A stretch of 54,750 nucleotides of DNA from Clostridium sp. CAG:492 (GCA_000434335.1 FR878264.1:3156-57905); one strand, 5' to 3'. Counted from the stretch's first letter, positions 1 through 8,528 are shown. The notes: generated by a model not told the origin, from the letters alone. Made by a program: numbers and translations.

Positions 1-19
1 TCAAAAATAAAAATACAAA

Positions 20-51
20 GAAAAATGGAAGAGCATTATCTTCCATTTTTT
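20..51 (-). terminator. Terminator of the cotJ operon
   Basis: A 12-bp inverted repeat (AAAAATGGAAGA / TCTTCCATTTTT) lies just past the cotJC stop. On the minus strand it is followed by a T-rich tail, so it fits an intrinsic terminator for the coat operon; the plus strand also has a T-run. Confidence 0.7.
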
Positions 52-53
52 CT

Positions 54-644
54 TTAACAGTCTTTATTCATATACCATTTTTTCTCAGCCAATTTATCTT
101 GAACACCTCTCAAAGCTTCGCCAAATCTTTGGAAGTGAACAATTTCTCTTTCTCTTAAGAATCGAAGAGGGTCGATTACATCAGGGTCATCTGCACATAA
201 ATCAATTAATTTTTCATATGTTGCTCTTGCTTTTTGCTCAGCAGCTAAATCTTCTTGTAAGTCTGCAATAGGGTCACCTTTTACAGCTAGCACAGAGGCA
301 GAAAAAGGCATTCCTGCTGCTGATTGAGGATATACACCCCAGCCGTGGTCCGTATAATATGATCCAAGTCCAGCTTGTTTAAGCTCTTCAGGACAGCATC
401 CATCTGTTAATTGATGAATAATAGTTCCAACCATTTCTAAATGAGCTAGCTCTTCAGTACCTATATCATTCAAAATAGCCTTAGCAGTTTGATCAGGCAT
501 ACCAAATCTCTGACTCAAATATCTAAGAGAAGCACTAAGCTCTCCATCAGGACCTCCATATTGACTAATTATAAATTTTGCAAGTTGTGGATTTCTATTT
601 TTTATATTTATAGGATATTCTAAAACTTTGTTATAAGTCCACAT
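54..644 (-). CDS. cotJC: Spore coat protein CotJC (manganese-catalase-like)
   Basis: About 196 residues, the usual CotJC length. CotJC belongs to the Mn-catalase/ferritin-like fold and is deposited in the spore coat with CotJA and CotJB. The protein opens MWTYNKVLEYPINIK, like known CotJC N-termini, and carries helical-bundle Glu/His motifs such as EELAHLEM, EQKARATYE and REREIVHFQ. I start at 644 rather than 671 because this ATG overlaps the cotJB stop (TAATG) and sits behind a GGGGGAAC ribosome-binding site. Last gene of the operon. Whether it keeps catalase activity cannot be told from sequence. Confidence 0.93.
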   Translation of the reverse strand: MWTYNKVLEYPINIKNRNPQLAKFIISQYGGPDGELSASLRYLSQRFGMPDQTAKAILNDIGTEELAHLEMVGTIIHQLTDGCCPEELKQAGLGSYYTDHGWGVYPQSAAGMPFSASVLAVKGDPIADLQEDLAAEQKARATYEKLIDLCADDPDVIDPLRFLREREIVHFQRFGEALRGVQDKLAEKKWYMNKDC

Positions 645-976
645 TAAAAGTTCCCCCTTTCCCATGGCCAAGGCTCTTCAAGCCATCTCCATTTATTACA
701 TGGGAACATTATAGTCAATGGCCCATATATTTTTTGATACTGATCAGCTAATTTTCTATACTTATTACAATATTCTTTGTGTAAGCAAATAGCCTTTTCA
801 TCATCTGGGTGAGTATCTAAATATAAACCTAATTCGATAATACTAAATTTTAAAGATTTTAAAGTACTTAGCATTTCTTCTCTTGTAGCATTATTACCAC
901 AAGTACAATTTCTATCAAAGTCATTTAATTCACAAGCTTTTTGATAATCTTCATAGCTTATATATTGGTCATTCAT
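644..976 (-). CDS. cotJB: Spore coat protein CotJB
   Basis: A 110-residue protein with the CotJB signature: LYLDTHPDDEKAI in the middle, then KLADQYQKIYGPLT, and an acidic, Trp-rich end (WRWLEEPWPWE). CotJB is a small coat component that works with CotJC. The start overlaps the end of cotJA by four bases and the stop overlaps the cotJC start by one, so the three genes are translationally coupled. The N-terminal ~30 residues, with two Cys in CTCG, extend beyond the family core. Confidence 0.9.
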   Translation of the reverse strand: MNDQYISYEDYQKACELNDFDRNCTCGNNATREEMLSTLKSLKFSIIELGLYLDTHPDDEKAICLHKEYCNKYRKLADQYQKIYGPLTIMFPCNKWRWLEEPWPWERGNF

Positions 977-1368
977 TTATTACATCCCTCCCCAAGACTA
1001 TTATTATTTCTAATATATTCAATTTCTCTTATGCTTTGACAAGGCATATAAGGGCTTACAAGCTCTGGAAAAATAGTTCCCATTTTTAAACCAACATCAG
1101 GTGTAAAAACTTTATTCATTTTTTGAATAGGAACATAACTTTGTGCAAGCATAGGATTATCTGGAAATACAGACTCTGTATCCATATCAAAACCACAGTC
1201 ACAGTTATTTTGAGGCATTGTACATAAATTTGCACAATCAGACTGAGCTGTTGTTACTATGTTAGTATCTTCATCACAAAAATCATCCATCATAGCAATA
1301 TTCATATTATTATTCATCATAGACATAGAATTTTTATGACAACATTTTCTACTACTATAATCATTCAT
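973..1368 (-). CDS. cotJA: Spore coat associated protein CotJA, long form
   Basis: 131 residues. The last ~65 residues match CotJA: a Pro/Tyr-rich segment ending KMGTIFPELVSPYMP, where the family has K-G-T-LWP-LY-PY. The first ~60 residues are an unusual Met/Asn/Asp/Cys-rich extension (MSMMNNNMNIAMMDDFCDED). A good AGGAGGA site precedes the ATG. First gene of the operon; the role in coat assembly is assigned from the family and the CotJB/CotJC neighbours. Confidence 0.85.
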   Translation of the reverse strand: MNDYSSRKCCHKNSMSMMNNNMNIAMMDDFCDEDTNIVTTAQSDCANLCTMPQNNCDCGFDMDTESVFPDNPMLAQSYVPIQKMNKVFTPDVGLKMGTIFPELVSPYMPCQSIREIEYIRNNNSLGEGCNK

Positions 1369-1400
1369 ACATAATCCTCCTTTGTTTGATTATATACTAC

Positions 1401-1429
1401 ATAATATGAGAAAATTTGCTAAATGTTAC
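1401..1429 (-). promoter_or_regulatory. Possible mother-cell (SigE/SigK-type) promoter of cotJABC
   Basis: On the minus strand GTAACATT and CATATTAT are separated by 13 bases, about 35 bases upstream of the cotJA start. This loosely resembles sigma-E/K boxes (xATAxT and CATAxxxT). Promoter class is inferred from the spore-coat cargo; the boxes are imperfect. Confidence 0.3.
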
Positions 1430-1459
1430 GTAAAATTCTACAAAAAATTGAAAAATACC

Positions 1460-1489
1460 TTGTTTATTCTTTTTAAAGTATGATATTAT
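1460..1489 (+). promoter_or_regulatory. Possible sigma-A promoter of the 1539-1904 gene
   Basis: TTGTTT and TATTAT with an 18-base spacer, about 50 bases before the ATG at 1539. The -35 box is weak. Confidence 0.35.
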
Positions 1490-1538
1490 ATGTATGCATA
1501 AAATTTATGCGGGAATACAGAAAAAGGAGAGAAAACAT

Positions 1539-1904
1539 ATGGAAATAAACGAAGAAAAAAGACAAAAATTTATTGAATACGCAGGAAAAAGGGTAAATAA
1601 CATATTACACGATATTCAGGTATTAGAGCCAATGTCAAGAAGTAATTCATATGATTTTACAAAACAAGATCTAGAAGAAATGTTTACAGCAATGCAAGAA
1701 TGTTTAGATTCAACAAAAGAGGAATTCTACAAAAAATTTGAAGAAAAAGAAGCAAAAAGTGCAAGAAAAACATTTACATTTGGAGCATCAAGAGCTGTAG
1801 TAAATGAAGCAAATACAGTAGAACAACAGATCGTTTCTAATTCAACAACTGAAATAAATGATAATATCGAAAACTCATCAAATAATATTATTGAAAATGT
1901 ATAA
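1539..1904 (+). CDS. Unknown 121-residue helical protein
   Basis: Not recognised. The start at 1539 is chosen because an AAAGGAGA site sits 8-10 bases upstream; an upstream in-frame ATG at 1494 lacks one. The first ~75 residues are charged and predicted helical (KRQKFIEYAGKRVNNILHDI, then a KEEFYKKFEEKEAK stretch). A conserved-looking KTFTFGASR follows, then a low-complexity Asn/Glu/Ser tail. No signal peptide or membrane segment. It is a single-gene unit with its own terminator, between the divergent cotJ operon and ispH. No function can be assigned. Confidence 0.7.
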   Translation: MEINEEKRQKFIEYAGKRVNNILHDIQVLEPMSRSNSYDFTKQDLEEMFTAMQECLDSTKEEFYKKFEEKEAKSARKTFTFGASRAVVNEANTVEQQIVSNSTTEINDNIENSSNNIIENV

Positions 1905-1912
1905 AAAGAAAG

Positions 1913-1941
1913 ATGCAGATTTGAATAAGTCTGCTTTTTTT
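1913..1941 (+). terminator. Intrinsic terminator after the 1539-1904 gene
   Basis: GCAGA / TCTGC stem with an 11-base loop followed by seven T residues. Confidence 0.65.
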
Positions 1942-1995
1942 GTAAAAAAGTGTTTATGCTAAAAGTAGTATATGTTTTTGTTAAAGGAGATTTGT

Positions 1996-2859
1996 ATGGA
2001 ATATATAGTTGGAAAAACAGCAGGATTTTGTTATGGAGTAAAAAATGCAGTGGAAAAATCTGAGGAAGCTCTTGAAAAAGAGCATCCAATATGCTGCTTA
2101 GGAGAAATTGTACATAATAAAAGGGTAGTAGAAGATTTGGAAAAAAAAGGAATTATTTTTATAGAAAATTTGAATCAAAATATAAATAAAAGAAAAACAA
2201 TTATAAGAGCACATGGTATTACAAAAGATGTTTACGAAAGTGCTAATAAAAACGGCATTAATTTGTTGGATTTAACGTGCCCAAAGGTTTTAAAAATCCA
2301 TAAAATTGTATCTGAATATAGTGAAAATGAATACTATATATTTTTAATTGGATCTAAAAAACATCCTGAAATTATAGGAACAGCAAGTTTTGCTAATAAC
2401 AATGTTAGCATAATAGAAGATTTTTACGATATTGATATATCAATAGATAATTTTAAAAAATCAAATAGACAGAAATTGGCTATAGTAGTTCAAACAACAT
2501 TTAGTTTGCAGAAATTTGCTGAAATCACAGAAAAAATAAAAGAAAAAATGGGAAATTTGCACGTTGATATTGAAATAATAAATACTATTTGTAATGCAAC
2601 AAAAATAAGACAAGAAGAAACCGAAGAAATGTCTAAAAATGTTGATTATATGATTATCATAGGGGGAAAAAATAGCTCTAATACAAAAAAATTATATGAA
2701 ATTTCTAAAAGAAATTGCATTAATACTGTATGTATAGAATCTGCAAATGAAATAAATAAAGAAAATTTAAAACAAGGAAATATAGTAGGAATAATGGCAG
2801 GTGCATCTACACCTCAATGCAGTATAAATGAGGTAATTGAACTGGTAAAAAATACATAA
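1996..2859 (+). CDS. ispH: 4-hydroxy-3-methylbut-2-enyl diphosphate reductase (IspH/LytB)
   Basis: 287 residues, full length for a stand-alone IspH. It makes IPP and DMAPP in the last step of the MEP isoprenoid pathway with a [4Fe-4S] cluster. The three cluster cysteines are visible: GFCYGV (Cys12), DLTCPKV (about Cys95) and NTICNATK (about Cys198). Substrate histidines lie in GEIVHNKRV and IRAHGIT, and the C-terminal GIMAGASTPQ loop is intact. The start at 1996 follows AAAGGAGA; 1972 is an upstream in-frame ATG without a site. There is no C-terminal S1 domain, unlike the IspH-S1 fusions of many clostridia. Two more isoprenoid genes lie 3-4 kb downstream. Confidence 0.95.
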   Translation: MEYIVGKTAGFCYGVKNAVEKSEEALEKEHPICCLGEIVHNKRVVEDLEKKGIIFIENLNQNINKRKTIIRAHGITKDVYESANKNGINLLDLTCPKVLKIHKIVSEYSENEYYIFLIGSKKHPEIIGTASFANNNVSIIEDFYDIDISIDNFKKSNRQKLAIVVQTTFSLQKFAEITEKIKEKMGNLHVDIEIINTICNATKIRQEETEEMSKNVDYMIIIGGKNSSNTKKLYEISKRNCINTVCIESANEINKENLKQGNIVGIMAGASTPQCSINEVIELVKNT

Positions 2860-2878
2860 TCTTTTTAACTTAAAACTA

Positions 2879-2907
2879 TTGACTAAAAAAAATATTATGT
2901 ATAAAAT
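2879..2907 (+). promoter_or_regulatory. Sigma-A-type promoter of the LPQTG gene
   Basis: TTGACT, 17-base spacer, TAAAAT, ending about 33 bases before the ATG at 2941. Confidence 0.6.
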
Positions 2908-2940
2908 ATTTATAAATCAAAAGAAAAGGAGATAAGAGAG

Positions 2941-3279
2941 ATGAAAAATAATATAAGAAAAATTATAGGAATTTTGTTAGTAGGTGTTATTTCTATGTAT
3001 TTATGGACAGGAGTTGTTTTGGCGGATACAGCACCAATTAATTTGAATTCAGATGTTTTTAAAGATATTACATCTAATTCTATAGAAAGTACACCAGCAA
3101 ACAACACGTCAACACCAATAAATAATACAACAAGCAATGTAACTTCAACAAGTAATGTGACTTCAAATTCAACTATACTTCCACAAACAGGATCAAATAC
3201 TGAAATTGTATTTGTTATTGGAATTACAGTATTAGCAGGTACAGCAATAACTTTATATAATAAATCAAAAATCAAATAA
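2941..3279 (+). CDS. Small LPQTG cell-wall-anchored surface protein
   Basis: 112 residues with complete sortase-substrate architecture: an N-terminal signal peptide (KNNIRK, then a hydrophobic run ending near VVLADTA at residue ~30), a Ser/Thr/Asn-rich stalk with repeated TSNVTS motifs (residues ~45-78), LPQTG at ~80-84, a hydrophobic segment (EIVFVIGITVLAGTAITLY) and a KSKIK tail. Sortase would cleave after the Thr and attach the ~50-residue mature peptide to peptidoglycan. No globular domain is present, so it may be a spacer or surface decoration. It has its own promoter and terminator. No sortase gene is in the window. Confidence 0.85.
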   Translation: MKNNIRKIIGILLVGVISMYLWTGVVLADTAPINLNSDVFKDITSNSIESTPANNTSTPINNTTSNVTSTSNVTSNSTILPQTGSNTEIVFVIGITVLAGTAITLYNKSKIK

Positions 3280-3290
3280 TAAGGTTACAT

Positions 3291-3345
3291 AAAAAGAAAT
3301 AAATTCAAGCAAATTTGCGTATTGCTTAAATTTATTTCTTTTTTT
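3291..3345 (+). terminator. Strong intrinsic terminator before pyrH
   Basis: A long, slightly interrupted stem (AAAGAAATAAATTCAAGCAA pairing with TTGCTTAAATTTATTTCTTT) around a 9-base loop, then a run of T. It separates the LPQTG gene from pyrH. Confidence 0.8.
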
Positions 3346-3427
3346 ATATATTTTTTTCAAAAAAGGGTGCAATTTTTATGATATGTATGATAAAATGGCA
3401 AAGATAAAAAAAGAAGGAGTGTTTTTT

Positions 3428-4141
3428 ATGTCAGATATTAAGTATAAAAGAGTATTGTTAAAATTAAGTGGAGAAGCTTTAGCAGGTGAAAATAAAACTG
3501 GGCTATCAGCAGAAGTTGTTGATAAAATAACATCTCAAATAAAAGAAATGACAGAGCTTGGAGTACAAGTTGCAGTAGTAGTAGGTGGAGGAAACTTCTG
3601 GAGAGGTAAATATGGATTCAATATGGAGAAAACAACATCTGATTATATGGGAATGCTTGCTACAACAATAAATGCTTTAGCATTACAAGATTCATTAGAA
3701 TCAAAAGGAATTTATTCAAGAGTTCAAACTGCAATTGAAATGCGTGAAATTGCAGAGCCATATATAAAAAGAAAAGCAGCAAAACATCTAGAAAAAGGAA
3801 GAGTCGTAATATTTGCTTGTGGAACTGGAAACCCATATTTTACAACAGATACAGGAGCAGCTTTAAGAGCTGCAGAAATAAATGCAGAAGTAATATTAGT
3901 TGCTAAAACAATTGATGGTGTATATTCAGCTGATCCAAAAGTTGATTCAAGTGCTGTTAAATATGATGAAATTACATATATGGACATTTTAAATAAAGAC
4001 CTAAAGGTTATGGATGCAACAGCAATTTCTTTATGTAGAGAAAATAATATACCTTTAATAGTATTTGCCATGAATGAACCAGAAAATATGATAAAAGCTG
4101 TAAAAGGTGAAAAAATAGGAACTTTAGTAAAAGCTGATTAA
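3428..4141 (+). CDS. pyrH: UMP kinase
   Basis: 237 residues, typical of the hexameric bacterial UMP kinase that phosphorylates UMP to UDP for RNA and envelope precursor synthesis. Family motifs: LLKLSGEALAG (phosphate-binding N-terminus), GGGNFWRG (residues ~55-62), TDTGAALRAAE (acceptor site) and DGVYSADPK. The start at 3428 follows AAGAAGGAG; the earlier in-frame ATG at 3383 has no site. It directly precedes frr, the usual pyrH-frr order of Firmicutes. Confidence 0.96.
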   Translation: MSDIKYKRVLLKLSGEALAGENKTGLSAEVVDKITSQIKEMTELGVQVAVVVGGGNFWRGKYGFNMEKTTSDYMGMLATTINALALQDSLESKGIYSRVQTAIEMREIAEPYIKRKAAKHLEKGRVVIFACGTGNPYFTTDTGAALRAAEINAEVILVAKTIDGVYSADPKVDSSAVKYDEITYMDILNKDLKVMDATAISLCRENNIPLIVFAMNEPENMIKAVKGEKIGTLVKAD

Positions 4142-4148
4142 AATATAA

Positions 4149-4177
4149 TTGACTTTTTAATCAAAGTAAAATATTAT
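4149..4177 (+). promoter_or_regulatory. Promoter upstream of frr
   Basis: TTGACT, 17-base spacer, TATTAT, starting 8 bases after the pyrH stop. It would let frr and the following lipid genes be transcribed independently of pyrH. Confidence 0.55.
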
Positions 4178-4189
4178 ATAACAAACAGT

Positions 4190-4219
4190 TTATTCTGTAA
4201 TATTTTAATTACAGAATAA
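4190..4219 (+). promoter_or_regulatory. Hairpin in the frr leader
   Basis: A perfect 11-bp stem (TTATTCTGTAA / TTACAGAATAA) with an 8-base loop, about 28 bases before the frr start. No T-run follows, so it is not an obvious terminator; it could stabilise or process the leader. Confidence 0.5.
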
Positions 4220-4246
4220 AATCTATTATGAAAGGAATTATGAATT

Positions 4247-4795
4247 ATGAATTATGACGATATTATAAATAAAATGGATAAAACAGTTGGAGTATTTGAA
4301 AATAACTTAGCAGAAGTTAGAGCAGGTCGTGCAAATCCTGCAATATTAAACAAAATTAAAATTGATTATTATGGTGTACCAACTCCAATATCACAAGTAG
4401 CTGGAATTTCTGTTCCAGAAGCTAGACTTATAGTAATACAACCATGGGATTTAGGTATATTAAAAGAAATTGAAAAAGAAATATTAAAATCTGACATAGG
4501 AATAAATCCAAATAATGACGGAAAAGTAATAAGACTTTCTTTCCCAGAATTAAATGAAGAAAGAAGAAAAGAAATAGTAAAAAACATAAAGAAAATGGCT
4601 GAAGAATCAAAAATAGCAGTAAGATCTATAAGAAGAGATGGAATTGAAGAATTTAAGAAAAAACAAAAAGATTCTGAAATAACAGAAGATGAATTAAGAA
4701 TGGCAGAAGAAGAAATTCAAAAAATAACAGATAAAAAAATAGCTGAAATTGATACTTTATTAGATAATAAAGAAAAAGAAGTTATGAGTGTATAA
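4247..4795 (+). CDS. frr: Ribosome recycling factor
   Basis: 182 residues, the normal RRF length. RRF splits post-termination ribosomes with EF-G. The two-domain pattern is clear: helix MDKTVGVFENNLAEVRAGRANP at the start, the small beta domain (DYYGVPTPISQVAGISVPEAR), then long helices with RRKEIVKNIKKMAEESK and AVRSIRRDG, and a charged coiled C-terminus. AAAGGAATTATGAATT precedes the start. 21 bases separate it from ispA. Confidence 0.96.
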   Translation: MNYDDIINKMDKTVGVFENNLAEVRAGRANPAILNKIKIDYYGVPTPISQVAGISVPEARLIVIQPWDLGILKEIEKEILKSDIGINPNNDGKVIRLSFPELNEERRKEIVKNIKKMAEESKIAVRSIRRDGIEEFKKKQKDSEITEDELRMAEEEIQKITDKKIAEIDTLLDNKEKEVMSV

Positions 4796-4816
4796 AATCT
4801 TTAATGGAGGAATCAT

Positions 4817-5704
4817 ATGAATTTTAAAGAAGAGCTAACAAAATATATTGATATAATCAATAATGAATTAACTAAATATTTAAAAAAAGAAGACTGTCCA
4901 GAGCATATTTTAAATGAATCTAAAGGATATAGCTTAATGGCTGGTGGAAAAAGATTAAGACCTATTTTAATAATTGCATCATATAATTTATTTAAAGATG
5001 ATATAGAAAAATGCTACAAATTTGCGGTTGCAATGGAAATGGTTCATACTTTTTCTTTAATTCATGATGATTTACCAGGAATTGATAATGATGATTATAG
5101 AAGAGGTAAGCTTACAAATCATAAAAAATATAATGAAGCTACTGCAATATTAGCTGGTGATAGTTTATTAAATAATGCATATAATTTAATAATTGATGAT
5201 ATTTCTGAAAGTGATGATAATGAAAAACAAAGTAAATTAAATGCGCTATATGAATTATCTTATGGTATAGATAGAATGATTGCTGGTGAGTATGTTGATA
5301 CAGAATATGAAGGAAAACAAATTTCTAGTGACTATTTAGAATATATGCATGAAAATAAAACTGGTGCATTAATCAAAGCTTCTGTACGAATTGGTGCAAT
5401 ACTTGCAAATGCTGATGAAAAAGACTTAAATAAGCTTACTGATTATGCCGAAAAAATAGGATTAGCATTTCAAATTAAAGATGACATATTATCAGAAATA
5501 GGAAATGAAAAAGAGCTTGGAAAACCAGTTGGAAATGATAAAGCAAGAGGAAAATGTACATATGTAACAAAATATGGACTAGAAAAAGCTCAAAAAATGT
5601 TAGATGATATAATAAATGAAGCAATTGAGATTATAAAAAATTACAATGAAAAAGGTGAATTTTTAATAGAGCTAGCATTATATATAAAAAATAGAAATAA
5701 ATAA
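4817..5704 (+). CDS. ispA: Short-chain polyprenyl diphosphate synthase (farnesyl/geranylgeranyl type)
   Basis: 295 residues. Trans-prenyltransferase condensing IPP with allylic diphosphates, supplying farnesyl diphosphate to UppS, the next gene. GGKRLRP near residue 41 binds IPP; the first aspartate-rich motif is IHDDLPGIDNDD (DDxxxxD form typical of bacterial FPP synthases). The second motif reads KDDILSEIG, so the usual third Asp is Ser-Glu, followed by ELGKPVGND. GGAGG site 8 bases upstream. Product chain length cannot be fixed from sequence alone. Confidence 0.92.
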   Translation: MNFKEELTKYIDIINNELTKYLKKEDCPEHILNESKGYSLMAGGKRLRPILIIASYNLFKDDIEKCYKFAVAMEMVHTFSLIHDDLPGIDNDDYRRGKLTNHKKYNEATAILAGDSLLNNAYNLIIDDISESDDNEKQSKLNALYELSYGIDRMIAGEYVDTEYEGKQISSDYLEYMHENKTGALIKASVRIGAILANADEKDLNKLTDYAEKIGLAFQIKDDILSEIGNEKELGKPVGNDKARGKCTYVTKYGLEKAQKMLDDIINEAIEIIKNYNEKGEFLIELALYIKNRNK

Positions 5705-5717
5705 AGGAGTCATAATT

Positions 5718-6431
5718 ATGGAATCAGACATTAACAATATACCTACTCATATTGCGATAATAATGGATGGAAATAGAAGATGGGCAAGAGCACGAAATTT
5801 AAATGTATCAGATGGTCATAAAAAAGGTGCCGAAACATTAGAAAATATTGCAAAATATTGTAATAAAATAGGAATAAAATATTTAACTGTATATGCTTTT
5901 TCTACAGAAAACTGGAAAAGAAGCAAAGAAGAAGTTGGAGCTTTAATGAGTTTATTAAGATTTTATCTTGATAAATTTGCTAAAAGAGCAGATACAGAAA
6001 ATATAAGAATAAAAGTATTAGGTGACATTGAGGTTTTAGATAAAGGTTTAAAAGAATCAATATTAAAAGCAATAGATAGAACTAAAACAAACACAGGATT
6101 AACTTTAAATATTGCACTTAATTATGGAGGAAGAGCTGAGTTAACAATGGCTGTTAAAAAAATTGCTGAACAAGTAAAAAATGGGACTTTAAGCATAGAT
6201 GATATATCTGATCAAACAATATCTGGCAATTTGTATACAGCTGGTCAGCCTGATCCAGATTTATTAATAAGAACAAGTGGAGAGCTTCGTACAAGTAATT
6301 TTTTACCTTGGCAAATTGTATATTCTGAATTTTGCTTTAAAGAAAAATTCTGGCCAGATTTTAATAAATCTGACATAGATGAAGCTATACAAATATATCA
6401 AAAGAGAAATAGAAAATTTGGAGGAAAATAA
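5718..6431 (+). CDS. uppS: Undecaprenyl diphosphate synthase (cis-prenyltransferase)
   Basis: 237 residues, standard length. Elongates FPP to the C55 carrier lipid precursor for peptidoglycan and teichoic acids. The signature HIAIIMDGNRRWAR holds the catalytic Asp; YAFSTENWKRS and the C-terminal RTSGELRTSNFLPWQ and YSEFCF motifs are intact. 13 bases after ispA and 3 bases before cdsA, so this is a tight envelope-lipid operon. Confidence 0.96.
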   Translation: MESDINNIPTHIAIIMDGNRRWARARNLNVSDGHKKGAETLENIAKYCNKIGIKYLTVYAFSTENWKRSKEEVGALMSLLRFYLDKFAKRADTENIRIKVLGDIEVLDKGLKESILKAIDRTKTNTGLTLNIALNYGGRAELTMAVKKIAEQVKNGTLSIDDISDQTISGNLYTAGQPDPDLLIRTSGELRTSNFLPWQIVYSEFCFKEKFWPDFNKSDIDEAIQIYQKRNRKFGGK

Positions 6432-6434
6432 ATA

Positions 6435-7244
6435 ATGAATTTAAAACGTATTATTTCTGGATTAATTGGATTTCCAATAGTTGTTTTAATTTTCTTGTTA
6501 GGAAATAAATATGTAATAGATATAGCTGTTACTATTCTTGCTGTAATAAGTGTACATGAATATACACATTGCTTTAAGACTAGTAATAAAGCAAATCCAA
6601 TATCATGGATATCGTATCTGTCGTGTGCCTTAATACTCGCGATAAATATTGTTCCAAATGAATACATATTACCTATAGTGGGAGTATATATACCGTTTGT
6701 AATTTTAGCATTATTTTTACATATAATAATAACAGACTTAAAAACCACAGTACTTGATGTTGCTGTAACTTGTTTTGGAATTATATATTTGGTGTTATTT
6801 TATTCATTTATACCAATGGTGTATGGAATGGAAAATGGAAAATTTTTCGTATGGTATACAATTCTTTCTGCATGGGGAACTGATATATTTGCTTATGCAG
6901 TTGGAAGAAGAATTGGTAAACACAAATTTAGTCAAATAAGCCCCAATAAATCAATAGAAGGATGTGTGGCTGGAACAGTTGGTGCAATTATTTTAACTCT
7001 AATATATACAGTAATTTTAAATAAATGTTTTAATTACAATATTAATTACATTATAATTTCAGTAATTGCATTAGTATTAAGCCTTGTTGGTCAAGTTGGA
7101 GATTTTGCAGCATCAAGTATAAAACGTTTTACAGGAGTAAAAGACTATAGTAATTTAATACCAGGGCATGGAGGAATTTTAGATAGATTTGATAGTTTAT
7201 TATTTATTGCTCCATTTGCATATTTTTTACTAATGTTAATTTAA
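6435..7244 (+). CDS. cdsA: Phosphatidate cytidylyltransferase
   Basis: 269 residues, multi-pass membrane protein making CDP-diacylglycerol from phosphatidate and CTP. About seven to eight hydrophobic segments are visible. The C-terminal family signature (SSIKRFTGVKDYSNLIPGHG, then GILDRFD) is complete with its KD and HGG..DR.D residues. The ribosome site (GGAGG) lies within the last codons of uppS. In many Firmicutes the next gene is dxr; here it is rseP. Confidence 0.94.
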   Translation: MNLKRIISGLIGFPIVVLIFLLGNKYVIDIAVTILAVISVHEYTHCFKTSNKANPISWISYLSCALILAINIVPNEYILPIVGVYIPFVILALFLHIIITDLKTTVLDVAVTCFGIIYLVLFYSFIPMVYGMENGKFFVWYTILSAWGTDIFAYAVGRRIGKHKFSQISPNKSIEGCVAGTVGAIILTLIYTVILNKCFNYNINYIIISVIALVLSLVGQVGDFAASSIKRFTGVKDYSNLIPGHGGILDRFDSLLFIAPFAYFLLMLI

Positions 7245-7262
7245 CATAGGAGGATTAAAAAT

Positions 7263-8522
7263 TTGATTGGTTTTTTAATAAGTGTATTAAAAATAGTAAT
7301 TCTTTTAGGATTTTTAGTATTTATACATGAACTAGGACATTTTTTAGTTGCAAAATGGTGTAAGGTTAAAGTAAAAGAATTTGCAATAGGATTTGGTCCA
7401 GCGCTTTTTAGTAAACAAGGGAAAGAAACAAAATATCAAATAAGAGCAATTCCATTAGGTGGATTTGTTAGTATGGAAGGTGAAGAAGAGCGCTCCGAAG
7501 AAGAGGGCGCTTTTAATAAAGTTTCAATTCCAAAAAGAATAGCAATAGTGTCTGCAGGAGGACTTGTAAATATTATATTTGCATTAATTGTATATATGGG
7601 ACTTCAAACAGCTACACCAAATAATGTAACAACTACAGTTGATTCATGCACATCTGGATATTCAGCAGAATCAGTTGGAATTATGCCAGGAGATACAATA
7701 AAAAAGATAAATGGAAAAAGTGTAAAAAAACAATCTGATATAAACAAAATTATAAATTCATCAAATGGTGAAGTTGTAACAATACAAATAGAAAGAAATG
7801 GGGAGCAACTAGAATATAAAACAGCTCCAACGATGCTAGAATATAATTCTACTGGAATATATTTAGAATCAGAAAATAGTACTAAAATTCAAGGTTTTGA
7901 TTCAAATGGAAATGTGCAAAATCAAGGGCTTGAAATAGGAGATGAGATAATTTCTGTAAATGGAGTAAATATAGAAAATAATCCTACAGAATTATCAAAT
8001 ATTTTGCAAAACAGCTCAAATGATGAAAAATTAAATTTTACAGTTAAAAGAAACAACGAAGAGTTATCAATAGATATTACCCCAATAAAACAAAAGAAAT
8101 ATTTATTAGGAGTAAAATTAAAACCAGCAGATAAAAATTTTGCAAATAATATATATTACGCAGTTCTTAATACCGGTGATTTCGCATTTTCAATAGTAGA
8201 TAATATAAAAATGTTGTTTACAGGAAGAGTTAGTACAAATGATTTAATGGGACCTGTAGGTATATCTAGTGTAGTTGCTAAGACAAATGGATTACAAGAA
8301 TTTATCTACATACTAGCACTAATTTCACTATCACTAGGTGTAACAAATCTATTACCATTTCCACCATTAGATGGAGGAAAAATTGTACTTTTAATAATAG
8401 AAGCAATACGTAGAAAGCCATTAGATGAAAAATACGAAATGGGAATTCAAATGTTAGGATTTGGACTAATGATATTATTATCAGTATATGTTACTTTTAA
8501 TGATATTCATAGGATAATTTAA
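7263..8522 (+). CDS. rseP: Site-2 intramembrane zinc metalloprotease (RseP/RasP family)
   Basis: 419 residues. The active-site HExxH is FIHELGHFLVAKW in the first transmembrane segment; the third metal ligand region is TNLLPFPPLDGGK near residue ~365. Two PDZ-like stretches lie between (IMPGDTIKKINGK and LEIGDEIISVNGV). The family performs regulated intramembrane proteolysis of anti-sigma factors and signal-peptide remnants. TTG start at 7263, nine bases after AGGAGG. It ends the lipid operon, with a terminator directly after. Confidence 0.93.
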   Translation: MIGFLISVLKIVILLGFLVFIHELGHFLVAKWCKVKVKEFAIGFGPALFSKQGKETKYQIRAIPLGGFVSMEGEEERSEEEGAFNKVSIPKRIAIVSAGGLVNIIFALIVYMGLQTATPNNVTTTVDSCTSGYSAESVGIMPGDTIKKINGKSVKKQSDINKIINSSNGEVVTIQIERNGEQLEYKTAPTMLEYNSTGIYLESENSTKIQGFDSNGNVQNQGLEIGDEIISVNGVNIENNPTELSNILQNSSNDEKLNFTVKRNNEELSIDITPIKQKKYLLGVKLKPADKNFANNIYYAVLNTGDFAFSIVDNIKMLFTGRVSTNDLMGPVGISSVVAKTNGLQEFIYILALISLSLGVTNLLPFPPLDGGKIVLLIIEAIRRKPLDEKYEMGIQMLGFGLMILLSVYVTFNDIHRII

Positions 8523-8528
8523 AAAATC

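Noticed and set aside
1727..2089. Minus-strand ORF across the 1539-1904 and ispH starts
   Set aside because: Overlaps two supported genes; hydrophobic Phe/Leu-rich product typical of antisense AT-rich DNA.
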